Of a DNA stretch of 64,000 nucleotides, positions 27,636-36,306 are shown one piece after another. Where the stretch lies: the NCBI RefSeq assembly GCF_001280065.1, contig NZ_LGEA01000090.1, positions 124,001 through 188,000 on the forward strand, given 5' to 3'. Source of the DNA: Streptomyces sp. NRRL B-1140 (lineage in GTDB: Bacteria > Actinomycetota > Actinomycetes > Streptomycetales > Streptomycetaceae). The translations under genes were made by a program, and so were the position numbers. Numbering within the stretch: the stretch's first letter is position 1; each line of letters begins with the position of its first letter. The notes under the pieces are model-generated. The model searched no databases, had not been told where the DNA came from, and worked only from the letters and a program-made list of their open reading frames with translations.

Positions 27636-27992
27636 GTGAGCGCCAAGAGAAACGAGCAGAGCACCCATCCGGACAAGCTGCCCATCCGGATGCTGCACGA
27701 CCGCGTACTCGTGCGGCAGGACACCAGCGAGGGCGAGCGGCGTTCCGGTGGCGGCATCCTGATCCCGGCCACGGCGGCGGTCGGCCGGCGGCTGGCGTGG
27801 GCCGAGGTCGTCGCGGTGGGGCAGAACGTGCGGACCGTGGAAACGGGTGACCGGGTGCTGTTCGACCCGGAGGACCGTGCCGAGGTCGAGGTGCGGGGGA
27901 TCGCGTACGTGCTGATGCGCGAGCGTGATCTGCATGCGGTGGCCGCGGACCGGTTCGAGGGCGCCGAGGACTCGACGGGCCTGTACCTGTAG
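27636..27992 (+). CDS. GroES-like (Cpn10) co-chaperone paralogue
   Basis: The 118-residue GTG-started protein has the Cpn10 fold (LPIRMLHDRVLVRQDTSEGE, SGGGILIPATA, then a mobile loop). It is not next to a groEL and is longer than GroES at both ends, with the unusual segment VGRRLAWAEVVAVGQNVRTV. It may be a specialised co-chaperone. It lies 44 bases after the DUF3618 gene on the same strand. Confidence 0.85.
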   Translation: MSAKRNEQSTHPDKLPIRMLHDRVLVRQDTSEGERRSGGGILIPATAAVGRRLAWAEVVAVGQNVRTVETGDRVLFDPEDRAEVEVRGIAYVLMRERDLHAVAADRFEGAEDSTGLYL

Positions 27993-28007
27993 GGCCCAGG
28001 TCGTGGA

Positions 28008-28041
28008 GAAGGGGCCGGTGACAACCGTCACCGGCCCCTTC
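28008..28041 (+). terminator. Terminator after the GroES-like gene
   Basis: A perfect 15-base-pair stem (GAAGGGGCCGGTGAC) with a 4-base loop. It ends just upstream of the riboswitch. Confidence 0.85.
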
Positions 28042-28069
28042 GCCATGACCTTTGCTACGTTGGGGGCAC

Positions 28070-28114
28070 CCCCGACGAGACGCGCCGTACCGGGATCAAG
28101 GCAAAGACGACGCA
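28070..28114 (+). promoter_or_regulatory. Guanidine-III (ykkC-III) riboswitch
   Basis: The segment contains the blocks CCGACGAG, CGCGCCGTACCGGG and CAAAGACGACGC in the order and spacing of the guanidine-III pseudoknot. CCCG (28070-28073) can pair with CGGG (28091-28094). GCGCCG pairs with CGACGC with one mismatch. It sits 37 bases upstream of an SMR gene of the guanidinium-exporter type, which is what this riboswitch usually controls. Binding of guanidinium should expose the ribosome-binding site. Confidence 0.87.
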
Positions 28115-28150
28115 CCGACACCGTCAGCCCGTTTCCCGGAGGCGCCCGTC

Positions 28151-28471
28151 ATGGCCTGGGTTCTGCTCGTCGTCGCCGGTCTGCTCGAGGTGGGGTGGTC
28201 CGTGGGCATGAAGTACACCGACGGGTTCACGCGTCCGCTGCCCAGTGTGCTCACCGGCGCCGGCATCGTCGCCAGCATGCTGCTGCTGTCGCAGGCGGCC
28301 AGGACCCTGCCCATCGGCACCGCCTACGGCGTGTGGGTGGGGATCGGCGCGGCCGGGGCGGCGGTGTTCGGGATGGCGGTGCTGGGCGAGCCGGCGACCG
28401 CCGCCCGGATCTTCTTCGTGTGCCTGCTGCTGGTCGCCGTGGTGGGGCTGAAGGCGACCAGCGGCCACTGA
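28151..28471 (+). CDS. SMR transporter, guanidinium exporter (SugE/Gdx type)
   Basis: The 106-residue protein has four membrane helices and the family features EVGWSVGMKYTDGFTRPLPS with the essential membrane Glu (LLEVGW). The motif WSVGMKYTDGF is that of SugE/Gdx rather than EmrE. ATG 28151 follows CCGGAGG by 9 bases. The guanidine riboswitch upstream makes guanidinium/proton antiport the probable role. Confidence 0.92.
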   Translation: MAWVLLVVAGLLEVGWSVGMKYTDGFTRPLPSVLTGAGIVASMLLLSQAARTLPIGTAYGVWVGIGAAGAAVFGMAVLGEPATAARIFFVCLLLVAVVGLKATSGH

Positions 28472-28483
28472 GCCGTCGCCGGG

Positions 28484-30898
28484 CTACTCGCGGCGTGCGC
28501 CCTGGGGGACCACGCCCCAGCCGGGGCCGGTCGGGCCGCCTGTCGCGCCGCCGTCGCTCGCGTCGCCGCCACCGCCCTCCGTCGTGCCGCCGTCGGTGGT
28601 GCCGCCGTCGGTCGTTCCTCCGTCGGTCGTGCCGCCGTCCGCGGTGCCGCCGCCGGTGGGGGACTCGCCGCCGGTGGTGCCGCCGGTGGTGGTGCCGCCG
28701 TCGGTCTGGCCCTCGGTCTGCCCTTCGGGGGTGCTGGGGGTCTGCTCGGGCGGCTGGGTGCCGGTCTCCTCGCCGCCGGTGGTCGTGCCGCCGTCGGTGG
28801 GGGCGGAGGCGCTCGGGTCGGCCGGGGCCTGACTGCTGGGGGCCTGCGAGACGTCGGACCCGGGCTGGAGCCTGAGGTCGAACTCCTTGACGGGCTTGCC
28901 CTTGAGGGCGTCCTGGGTGAACTGCGTCCAGATCTCGGCGGGTGCGCCGCCGCCGTTGATGCGGGGCAGGCCCATGGCGCGGTACAGGGACTTGTGGGCG
29001 GCGGTGACCGGGTCCTGGCCCATGACGGAGACGACGGTGGCGAGGTCGGGGGTGTAGCCCGCGAACCAGGCGGCCGTGTCCTCCTCGGCGGTGCCGGTCT
29101 TGCCGGCGACGGGGCGGCCCGCGGCCTGAGCGGCGGAGGCGGTGCCGTTCTGGACGACGCTGCGCAGCATCGAGGTGGTGGTGTCGGCGGCCTCGCGGCT
29201 GACGGCCTGCCGGGTGCGCCGTTCGGGCAGCTCGATCGGCGTGCCCTCCTTGGTGACCTTGTCGACGATCGTGTACGTGCCGTGCCGGCCGTGGTTGGCG
29301 AGGGTGGCGTAGGCCTCCGCCATGTCGAGGACGCTGGCCGTGGCGGTGCCGAGCGCGATGGCGGGGCCGTCGGCGAGGTCGGGGGTGGCCTCGGGGATGC
29401 CGAGGTCGATCGCGGTCTGCTTGACCTTGGCGGGGCCGACGTCGGCGGCCATCTGCGCGTACACCGAGTTCACGGAGCTGTCGGTGGCCTCGGTGACGGT
29501 GATGTCGCCGTAGGAGTGCTGGTCCTCGTTCTCGGGGGCGTAGGGGTCGCCGGTCCAGCCTTGGACGGGGCGCTTGTTGGTGCCGTCGTAGATGGTGTTC
29601 GGGGTGATGACGCGGCCGTCCTGCGTCTCGGAGTGGTTCTCGACGGCGGCGGTGAACACGAAGGGCTTGAAGGTGGAGCCGACCTGGAAGTCCCTGCGGG
29701 TGGCGTTGGGTGTGTACTGCTTGACGTAGTCGATGCCGTTGTACATCGCCACGACCTTGCCGGTCTTGGGGTCGACGGAGGCGCCGCCGGCGCGCACGTA
29801 GGTGTCGACCTTGCGGTTCTTCTTGTCGAGCTTGGACATCAGCTTGTCGTTGACGGCCTTCACGAACGCGTCCTGCTTGTCCTTCTGCAGGGTCGTGGTG
29901 ATGCGGTAGCCGCCGGCGTCGAGCTTGCTCTCTTCGATGATCTTGTTCTGGACCAGGTAGTCCTTGACGATCCGGACGATGTAGCCGCGCTGGCCGGACA
30001 TGCCGGTGGAGAGGGTGGACTCCTTCGGCACGGGGAACTTCATGCCGGTCCGCTCCGACGCGCTGAGCCAGCCCTTCTTGACCATGCCGTCCAGCGTGTA
30101 GTTCCAGCGGGCCTCGGCGGCCTTCCGGTTCTCGGGGTGGGCGACGACGTCGTACTGGCTGGGCGCGTTGACGAGCGCGGCGAGGTAGGCGGCGCGGGCC
30201 GGGTCGAGGTCCTTGGCGTCCATGCCGTAGTAGGCCTGGGCGGCGGCCTGGATGCCGTAGGCGTTGCGGCCGAAGTAGCTGGTGTTGAGGTAGCCCTCGA
30301 GGATGTGGTCCTTGCTGACCTCGCGGTCCAGCTTGATCGCGATGAAGAACTCCTTGGCCTTGCGCGTGACGGTCTGTTCCTGGCGCAGGTAGTAGTTCTT
30401 CACGTACTGCTGGGTGATGGTGGAGCCGGACTGCTTGCCTTTGCCGAGGGCGGTGTTCCAGGCGGCGCGGACCATGGCCTTGGGGTCGACGGCGGACTCG
30501 GTGTAGAAGTCGCGGTCCTCGGCGGCCAGGATCGCGTGCTGGGCGTCCTTGGAGATCTGCGGGAGGGTGACGTTCTCCCGGTTGACCTCGCCGTCGCGGG
30601 CGATCACGGAGCCGTCCGCGTAGAGGTAGACGTTGGCCTGCTTGGTGGCGAGCGCGTTGGCCGGTGGGATCTTCACGAGCGAGTAGCCCAGGAAGAAGCC
30701 GCCGACCAGCAGCAGCACGACGACGATGAAGCCGCCGAGCGTCATGCGCCAGGTCGGGATCGCCCGGCGCCAGCCGGTCCGCTTCGGCCTCCCGGCCGCC
30801 GTGCCCTCGGGCGTGCCCGGGTCGCCGTCGGCGTCCGCCTGCGGCTCTCTCGATGCCCAGCCCGGGTTCGGCTGCTGCGGCTGAGGCTCGTCACTCAT
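28484..30898 (-). CDS. Bifunctional class A penicillin-binding protein
   Basis: The 804-residue protein has a cytoplasmic Pro-rich head, a membrane anchor (MTLGGFIVVVLLLVGGFFLG) and a GT51 glycosyltransferase domain (ILAAEDRDFYTESAVDP, GSTITQQYVKNYYL). A transpeptidase domain follows with SxxK (GSTFKPF), SxN (DSSVNSVY) and KTG (AGKTGTAEED). The C-terminal 120 residues are a Gly/Thr/Asp repeat tail with GGTTDGGTT units, probably in or near the cell wall. ATG 30898 and an upstream GTG 30907 are both possible starts. It polymerises and cross-links peptidoglycan. Confidence 0.93.
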   Translation of the reverse strand: MSDEPQPQQPNPGWASREPQADADGDPGTPEGTAAGRPKRTGWRRAIPTWRMTLGGFIVVVLLLVGGFFLGYSLVKIPPANALATKQANVYLYADGSVIARDGEVNRENVTLPQISKDAQHAILAAEDRDFYTESAVDPKAMVRAAWNTALGKGKQSGSTITQQYVKNYYLRQEQTVTRKAKEFFIAIKLDREVSKDHILEGYLNTSYFGRNAYGIQAAAQAYYGMDAKDLDPARAAYLAALVNAPSQYDVVAHPENRKAAEARWNYTLDGMVKKGWLSASERTGMKFPVPKESTLSTGMSGQRGYIVRIVKDYLVQNKIIEESKLDAGGYRITTTLQKDKQDAFVKAVNDKLMSKLDKKNRKVDTYVRAGGASVDPKTGKVVAMYNGIDYVKQYTPNATRRDFQVGSTFKPFVFTAAVENHSETQDGRVITPNTIYDGTNKRPVQGWTGDPYAPENEDQHSYGDITVTEATDSSVNSVYAQMAADVGPAKVKQTAIDLGIPEATPDLADGPAIALGTATASVLDMAEAYATLANHGRHGTYTIVDKVTKEGTPIELPERRTRQAVSREAADTTTSMLRSVVQNGTASAAQAAGRPVAGKTGTAEEDTAAWFAGYTPDLATVVSVMGQDPVTAAHKSLYRAMGLPRINGGGAPAEIWTQFTQDALKGKPVKEFDLRLQPGSDVSQAPSSQAPADPSASAPTDGGTTTGGEETGTQPPEQTPSTPEGQTEGQTDGGTTTGGTTGGESPTGGGTADGGTTDGGTTDGGTTDGGTTEGGGGDASDGGATGGPTGPGWGVVPQGARRE

Positions 30899-31334
30899 GT
30901 CGTGCACGGACTCCTGTTTCGCGTCGTACGTCGTTCCGTACGTCTCTGCTCGCTCTTGCGCCCCTGTGATGAAGACTGTCCCATCCGTTGATCAGTTCCC
31001 TGATCGAGGGCCGGGCTGTGAGCCGTGCGGTGAGGCGGCCGCGTGCGGGCGGGTGCGCGGGCGGGCACAGGGCGAAACGCGTTGCGCCGCACTCCTGCCC
31101 GAATCGTGATCTCGCCTGCGCGACGTTCGCCCGAAGGGGGACCCGGCCGGCATCGCCGTCACGCTGCTCGCCCCGGCCGCGGGGCCTCGGCCCGCGCGGA
31201 CGCAACGGATCGTACCGTCTGGGCCGGTGCGCACTCGCCCCGCGGCACTCCCGCCGCTCCCCGAAATTGCGTGGCAGTCCGGTTCGCGGGGCCACTAGGC
31301 TCCTGCGCTTCGGTGCCGGGCGTCGAGGAGGGCT
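30899..31334. other. 436-base gene-free region between PBP and ABC-2 exporter
   Basis: This GC-rich divergent region holds the promoters of the PBP gene (minus) and the exporter operon (plus). A GAGGAG sits 5 bases before the GTG at 31335, and a -10-like TAGGCT lies at 31296-31301. I see no credible ORF, RNA or repeat. Confidence 0.4.
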
Positions 31335-32141
31335 GTGGATGTGGGCTCGGGACGGTTGTACGTGGCCGTCGCGGCGGGGGGTTTCAGGCGGTACGCGACC
31401 TATCGGGCGGCCACGCTGGCCGGGGTGTTCACCAACACGGTCTTCGGCGTCATTCTCGTCCACACCTATCTGGCCCTGTGGGACCAGAAGCCGCATCTCG
31501 GGGGGTACGACCAGGCCCAGGCGGTGACCTATGTCTGGCTGGGGCAGTGCCTCTACGCGACGCTGGCGATCCAGGGCGGGGGCGCCGAGAAGGACCTGAT
31601 GGACCGCATCCGCACGGGTGAGATCGCCGTGGACCTGTACCGGCCGGCGGATCTGCAACTGTGGTGGCTGGCGGGGGACATGGGGCGGGCGTTGTTCCAG
31701 ATGCTGGGGCGAGGTGTGGTCCCGTTCCTGTTCGGTGCGCTCTTCTTCCCGATGGCGCTGCCGACGTCGGTCACCCCCTGGGCCGCCTTCGTGGTCACCC
31801 TGCTGCTGGCGGCGGTCGTGAGCTTCGCGATCCGCTTTCTGGCGGCGCTGAGTGTGTTCTGGCTCCTCGACGGCATGGGCGTCAACCAGGTGCTGGTGGT
31901 CACGGGGATCTTCTTCTCGGGCATGGTGCTGCCGCTGAACGCCTTCCCGGGCGTGTTGGGCGAGGTGGTGCGGGTGCTGCCGTGGGCGGCGCAGATCCAG
32001 ATGCCGGCGGACGTGCTGATGGGGGAGACGGACCCGCTGCGGGCGTTCGCCTTCCAGGCGGCGTGGGCGGTGGCGCTGCTGGCGGCGGGGCGGCTGCTGC
32101 AGTCGGCGGCGACGCGGCGGGTGGTGGTGCAGGGTGGCTGA
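31335..32141 (+). CDS. ABC-2 type transporter permease
   Basis: This GTG-started 268-residue protein has six hydrophobic helices and belongs to the ABC-2 family without homology to importers. It starts with the GGFRRYATYRAATLAGVFTN segment. It overlaps the next permease by 8 bases. The three-gene arrangement with two such permeases and a DUF-type ATPase is found in actinobacterial exporters of unknown or viologen-like substrates. The substrate is not predictable here. Confidence 0.88.
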   Translation: MDVGSGRLYVAVAAGGFRRYATYRAATLAGVFTNTVFGVILVHTYLALWDQKPHLGGYDQAQAVTYVWLGQCLYATLAIQGGGAEKDLMDRIRTGEIAVDLYRPADLQLWWLAGDMGRALFQMLGRGVVPFLFGALFFPMALPTSVTPWAAFVVTLLLAAVVSFAIRFLAALSVFWLLDGMGVNQVLVVTGIFFSGMVLPLNAFPGVLGEVVRVLPWAAQIQMPADVLMGETDPLRAFAFQAAWAVALLAAGRLLQSAATRRVVVQGG

Positions 32142-32955
32142 GCGGGGTGTCCTGCGGGAGGGGGTGCGGGCCTACCGGCTGATCGCCGGGATGTGGGTGC
32201 GCTCCAGCATGGCCTACCGGACCTCGTTCGTCGTCACGGTGCTCGGCAACCTGACGGTGACCGGCCTGGACTTCGTGGGGATCCTGCTGATGTTCTCGCA
32301 GGTCGACTCGCTGGGCGGCTGGTCGCTGCCCGAGGTGGCCTTCCTCTACGGGCTGTCGGTGACGTCGTTCGGGATCGCCGATCTGGTGCTGGGCTCGATG
32401 GACGTGCTGGGTGCCCGGATCCGTGACGGCTCGTTCGACACGCTGCTGGTGCGTCCGGCGCCGGTGCTGGCCCAGGTCGGCGCCGACCGGTTCGCGCTGC
32501 GCCGGCTGGGCCGGATCACCCAGGGCGCGGTGGTGCTGGGCTGGGCGCTGGTGTCGGTGGACGTCGGCTGGAGCGCGGCGAAGGTGCTGCTGGTGCCGGT
32601 GATGGTGGTCAGCGGCGCGGTGATCTTCTCGGCGGTGTTCGTGGCGGGCGCGGCCTTCCAGATCTACGCGCAGGACGCCGCCGAGGTGCAGAACGCGTTC
32701 ACCTACGGCGGGACGACGCTGCTGCAGTACCCGCCGTCGGTGTTCGGCAAGGACCTGGTGCGGGGTGTGACCTTCATGCTGCCGCTGGCCTTCGTCAACT
32801 GGGTGCCCGCCGCCTACGTGCTGGGGCGGCCGTACCCGGTCGCCCTGCCCGGCTGGGCGGCGTTCGCCTCGCCGGTGGTGGCGGTGGCCTGCTGCGTCCT
32901 GGCCGGGCTGGCGTGGCGGACGGGGCTTCGTTCGTACCGGAGTACAGGGAGTTGA
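32134..32955 (+). CDS. ABC-2 type transporter permease
   Basis: The 273-residue protein, with six helices, begins AERGVLREGVRAYRLIAGMW and contains MAYRTSFVVTVLGNLTVTGL. GTG at 32134 overlaps the previous gene. It is paralogous to its neighbour at the level of topology, and the two probably form a heterodimer. Confidence 0.88.
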   Translation: MAERGVLREGVRAYRLIAGMWVRSSMAYRTSFVVTVLGNLTVTGLDFVGILLMFSQVDSLGGWSLPEVAFLYGLSVTSFGIADLVLGSMDVLGARIRDGSFDTLLVRPAPVLAQVGADRFALRRLGRITQGAVVLGWALVSVDVGWSAAKVLLVPVMVVSGAVIFSAVFVAGAAFQIYAQDAAEVQNAFTYGGTTLLQYPPSVFGKDLVRGVTFMLPLAFVNWVPAAYVLGRPYPVALPGWAAFASPVVAVACCVLAGLAWRTGLRSYRSTGS

Positions 32956-32956
32956 G

Positions 32957-33964
32957 TTGACCGAGTCGGAAAGCGGGTTCGTCGCACCGGAGGACGCGTT
33001 CATCGAACTCGACGGTGTCGAGAAGGTCTTCGAGGTGCGCAAGAAGACCGGCTTCATGAAGCGGGAGCGGCGGCAGGTGCGGGCCGTCGACTCGATCTCC
33101 TTCCGTGTGGAGCGCGGCGAGATGGTCGGCTACATCGGCCCGAACGGCGCCGGCAAGTCCACCACGATCAAGATGCTGACCGGCATCCTCACGCCCAGCG
33201 CGGGCCGGCTGCGGGTGGCCGGCATCGACCCCTCCAGGGAGCGGACGCGCCTGGCGCACCGCATCGGCGTGGTGTTCGGGCAGCGCACCACGCTGTGGTG
33301 GGATCTGCCGCTGCTGGACTCCTACCGGCTGATGCACCGCATGTACCGAATCCCGGACGCCCGTTACCGGGAGAACCTCGACCGCCTGGTCCAACTCCTG
33401 GACATGGGCGACCTGCTGGACGTGCCGGTGCGGCAGCTCTCCCTCGGCCAGCGGATGCGCGGCGACATCGTGGCGGCGCTGCTGCACGACCCGGAGGTGC
33501 TGTACCTGGACGAGCCGACCATCGGCCTCGACGTCGTCTCCAAGTCGAAGGTGCGGGACTTCCTGCGGGAGTTGAACGCCGAGCGCGGCACGACGGTGCT
33601 GCTGACGACGCACGACCTGCAGGACATCGAGCAGTTGTGCCGGCGGGTGATGGTCATCGACCACGGGCGCCTGATGTACGACGGTCCGCTCGCCGGGCTG
33701 CACGAGGTCGGGGAGAGCGAGCGGACCCTGGTCGTGGACCTGGAGCGGGAACTGCCGCCGATCGAGGCGCCGGCGCCCGCGCGGGTCGTGCGGGTGGACG
33801 GTCCGCGGCAGTGGCTGGCGTTCCCGGCGGGGGAGTCGGCGGCTCCGCTCGTGGCGCGGATCGCCGCCGCGTACCCGCTGGTGGACCTGTCGGTGCGGGA
33901 GCCGGACATCGAGGCGGTGATCGCCACCATGTACGGGGGTCAGGCCGAGCGGGCGATCTCATAG
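32957..33964 (+). CDS. ABC transporter ATP-binding protein (ABC-2 exporter)
   Basis: The 335-residue ATPase starts at TTG 32957 with GGGAG just upstream. It has Walker A (GPNGAGKSTTIKMLTGIL), signature (LSLGQRMRGDIVAALLHDPE), Walker B (VLYLDEPTIGLD) and H-loop (LTTHDLQDI). An unusual insert KKTGFMKRERRQVRAVDSIS precedes Walker A, typical of this exporter group. It follows the permeases by one base. Confidence 0.93.
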   Translation: MTESESGFVAPEDAFIELDGVEKVFEVRKKTGFMKRERRQVRAVDSISFRVERGEMVGYIGPNGAGKSTTIKMLTGILTPSAGRLRVAGIDPSRERTRLAHRIGVVFGQRTTLWWDLPLLDSYRLMHRMYRIPDARYRENLDRLVQLLDMGDLLDVPVRQLSLGQRMRGDIVAALLHDPEVLYLDEPTIGLDVVSKSKVRDFLRELNAERGTTVLLTTHDLQDIEQLCRRVMVIDHGRLMYDGPLAGLHEVGESERTLVVDLERELPPIEAPAPARVVRVDGPRQWLAFPAGESAAPLVARIAAAYPLVDLSVREPDIEAVIATMYGGQAERAIS

Positions 33965-33997
33965 CCCCCGACGGGGTGAACTCGTAGTCTGCTGTGT

Positions 33998-34723
33998 ATG
34001 ACCGACGACGCCGTCCCGGACCTCCGCGCCTCCGACGCCGACCGTGAGCAGGTCGCCGAAATTTTGCGGGACGCCCTCGCGGAGGGGCGCCTGGACATGG
34101 AGGAGTTCGAGGAGCGGCTGGACGCGACGTACAAGGCGCGCACCTACGGGGAGTTGGCGCCGATCACCCGGGACCTGCCGGCCGCGGGTGTCACGGTGCC
34201 GTCGGTGTCCCTGACGAAGGACGCGGCCGCCGGGCCGGGCTGGTCCGGGCGGATCGTCGGCGGTGAGGGCACCTCCACGTGGGCCGTCGCCGTCATGTCC
34301 GGCTTCCAGCGCAAGGGGCGCTGGACGATGCCCCGGCGGTTCACCTGCCTCGCCTTCTGGGGCGGCGGGGAGATCGATCTGCGCGAGGCGTCCTTCGCGG
34401 ACCGTGAGGTCGAGATCAACGCGATCGCGATCATGGGCGGGGTGGATGTGATCGTGCCGCCCGGGGTCGAGGTCGTCGTCCGCGGCATCGGCGTCATGGG
34501 CGGTTTCGACCACGGCGAGGAGGGCGTGCCGGGCGAGCCGGGCGCACCGCGGGTGATCGTGACCGGGTTCGCGCTGTGGGGCGGCGTCGGGGTCCAGCGC
34601 AAGCTGACCCGCGCGGAGAAGCTGCGGGTCCGCGAGGAACGCCGCCAGGAGAAGCTGGAGCGGCGGGCGGGGCGGGGGCAACTGGGGGAGCGGCCCCCCC
34701 GGCACCGGCACCGCGGAAACTGA
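33998..34723 (+). CDS. DUF1707 protein with LiaF-like C-terminal domain
   Basis: The 241-residue protein has a DUF1707 N-terminal domain (LRASDADREQVAEILRDALA, ending with the DELAPITRDLP type motif). The C-terminal beta-helix-like region (REVEINAIAIMGGVDVIVPP) resembles the cell-wall-active antibiotic response domain of LiaF. A basic, Arg-rich tail follows. Such proteins are linked to membrane stress sensing. It is probably its own unit, 33 bases after the ATPase. Confidence 0.85.
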   Translation: MTDDAVPDLRASDADREQVAEILRDALAEGRLDMEEFEERLDATYKARTYGELAPITRDLPAAGVTVPSVSLTKDAAAGPGWSGRIVGGEGTSTWAVAVMSGFQRKGRWTMPRRFTCLAFWGGGEIDLREASFADREVEINAIAIMGGVDVIVPPGVEVVVRGIGVMGGFDHGEEGVPGEPGAPRVIVTGFALWGGVGVQRKLTRAEKLRVREERRQEKLERRAGRGQLGERPPRHRHRGN

Positions 34724-34776
34724 GTCCCCGCGGCCCGGCGGGCGCCGCGCGGGGGGGGGGCACAGGGCGGGAAGGG

Positions 34777-36111
34777 CTACAGCTCCGCCGGCGCCGACCC
34801 CTTCAGCGTCGACAAGTCGAAGGACTCCGCCATCCGCGCGTACCCCTTGTCGCTGGGGTGCAGATGGTCGCCCGAGTCGTAGTCGGGCCGCAGCCGCCGC
34901 GGGTTGTAGGGGTCCCGCAGCGCCTGGTCGAAGTCGGCCACGGCGTCGTACACCCGCCCGGCGCGGATCTGCGCGTTGATGGCCTGGCGGACCTGCTCAC
35001 GCGCCTCCGTGTACCCGCGGTGCCCCTGGAACGGCATCAGCGTCGCTCCGACGACCTTCACGCCGCGCGCGTGGGCCTGTCCCACCAGCGTGCGCAGCCC
35101 CGTGAGGACCGCGTTCGGGTCGGCCAGGCGCGGGTTGCGCAGGATGTCGTTGACGCCGAGGTCGATGACGACGACCTTGACGTTCGTCCGCTCCAGCACG
35201 TCCCGCTGGAAGCGGTTCAGGCCGCTGGGGTTGTCCGCCGGGCGGCCCAGGCCGTCGGCGAGGACCTGGTTGCCGCTGATGCCCTGGTTGACGACGCTGT
35301 AGCGGGGCAGGTCCCGCCCGGAGGCGATCTCGGAGCGCAGCCGGTCGGACAGCACGTCGGTCCAGCGGCTGTTGGTGTCGGGCGTGGAGGTGATGCCGTC
35401 CGTCAGGGAGTCGCCGAGGGCGACGACCGTGCCGTCGGACTCGTTGCTCAGCACGTCCAGCGCCGTCAGGTAACGCCAGGACCCGATCCGCTCGGTGTAC
35501 GGCGTGCCGGTGGCGTCCTGCGCGTGGTCGCCCTGGGCGACGTAGGAGGTCTGCCGGGCGTGCCGGTGGTAGGTCACCGGGCCGGAGCTGGTGGGCGTGT
35601 AGGTGGTGATCAGGACGTCGGAGTCGTGCGGGACGACGACCCGTACCGCGTCGCTCATGACCTGCCGGCCGGGCGGGACGACGACCGTGGGGCCGCCGCC
35701 GAAGGTCAGCTGCCGCATGGTGTCGGCGAGTGCCGCCGGTGTGCCGCTGCCCGCGGAGACGGCGATCGTCGCCCGCGTGATGCTCAGCGGCGACTGGCCG
35801 TAGAGATTGGAAAGCGTGACGCGGGCACTCGTACCGCCGACGCTGGTGTGGACGACGTTGCGTACCGAGCGGTCCGCCATGCCCGCGGTCTCGGTGCCGG
35901 GTTCGGCGGCGGAGGGAGATGCGGACCAGGTGCCGACCCAGGTGCCGGTGGAGGCGGGGGCGGCGGAGTTGTGGGGGGCGCGGCCGTCGCCGAGGGCGTT
36001 GCGGATGCGCTGGCCGTCGTCGGGCGCCACGCCGACGTATATGGCGGTGGAAAGGCTCACGATCGCTGCGACGACCAGGGCCAGGAGGGCGTAGCCACGT
36101 CCTCGGGTCAT
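34777..36111 (-). CDS. Secreted SGNH/GDSL hydrolase
   Basis: The 444-residue protein begins with a membrane or signal helix (GYALLALVVAAIVSLSTAIY). It has the SGNH catalytic set: block I GDSLTDGITS, block III VIDLGVNDIL and block V SGDHLHPSDKGY. GAGGAG precedes ATG 36111 by 11 bases. It probably deacylates or de-esterifies an extracellular substrate. An acid-rich spacer and beta-rich middle part (VTLSNLYGQSPLSITRATIA) resemble carbohydrate-binding jelly rolls. Confidence 0.87.
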   Translation of the reverse strand: MTRGRGYALLALVVAAIVSLSTAIYVGVAPDDGQRIRNALGDGRAPHNSAAPASTGTWVGTWSASPSAAEPGTETAGMADRSVRNVVHTSVGGTSARVTLSNLYGQSPLSITRATIAVSAGSGTPAALADTMRQLTFGGGPTVVVPPGRQVMSDAVRVVVPHDSDVLITTYTPTSSGPVTYHRHARQTSYVAQGDHAQDATGTPYTERIGSWRYLTALDVLSNESDGTVVALGDSLTDGITSTPDTNSRWTDVLSDRLRSEIASGRDLPRYSVVNQGISGNQVLADGLGRPADNPSGLNRFQRDVLERTNVKVVVIDLGVNDILRNPRLADPNAVLTGLRTLVGQAHARGVKVVGATLMPFQGHRGYTEAREQVRQAINAQIRAGRVYDAVADFDQALRDPYNPRRLRPDYDSGDHLHPSDKGYARMAESFDLSTLKGSAPAEL

Positions 36112-36306
36112 GCTGTTCAGTTCTCCTCGGGCGATGGGAGCCCAAGGCTCCGATCTGATGTGCCCATGATGCGGCATGGGCCGGGGGAAGCTCACAGCAC
36201 CCCGTGGCATTACCCCTCCCGACAGACGCCGGGAACTGCTGTTCCGTTCCAGGAGTCGGTCAGGAAGGGACAATGTGTGTGCGGGATCACCGAGCGGGTG
36301 GAGCGG

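Noticed and set aside
28581..28660. Short near-identical repeats that could suggest a CRISPR array
   Set aside because: They are in-frame GGTTDG coding repeats in the C-terminal tail of the penicillin-binding protein, with no spacers.
34748..34762. A run of ten G residues as a possible phase-variation tract
   Set aside because: It lies outside genes, in a GC-rich spacer after the DUF1707 gene; it could equally be a sequencing artefact.
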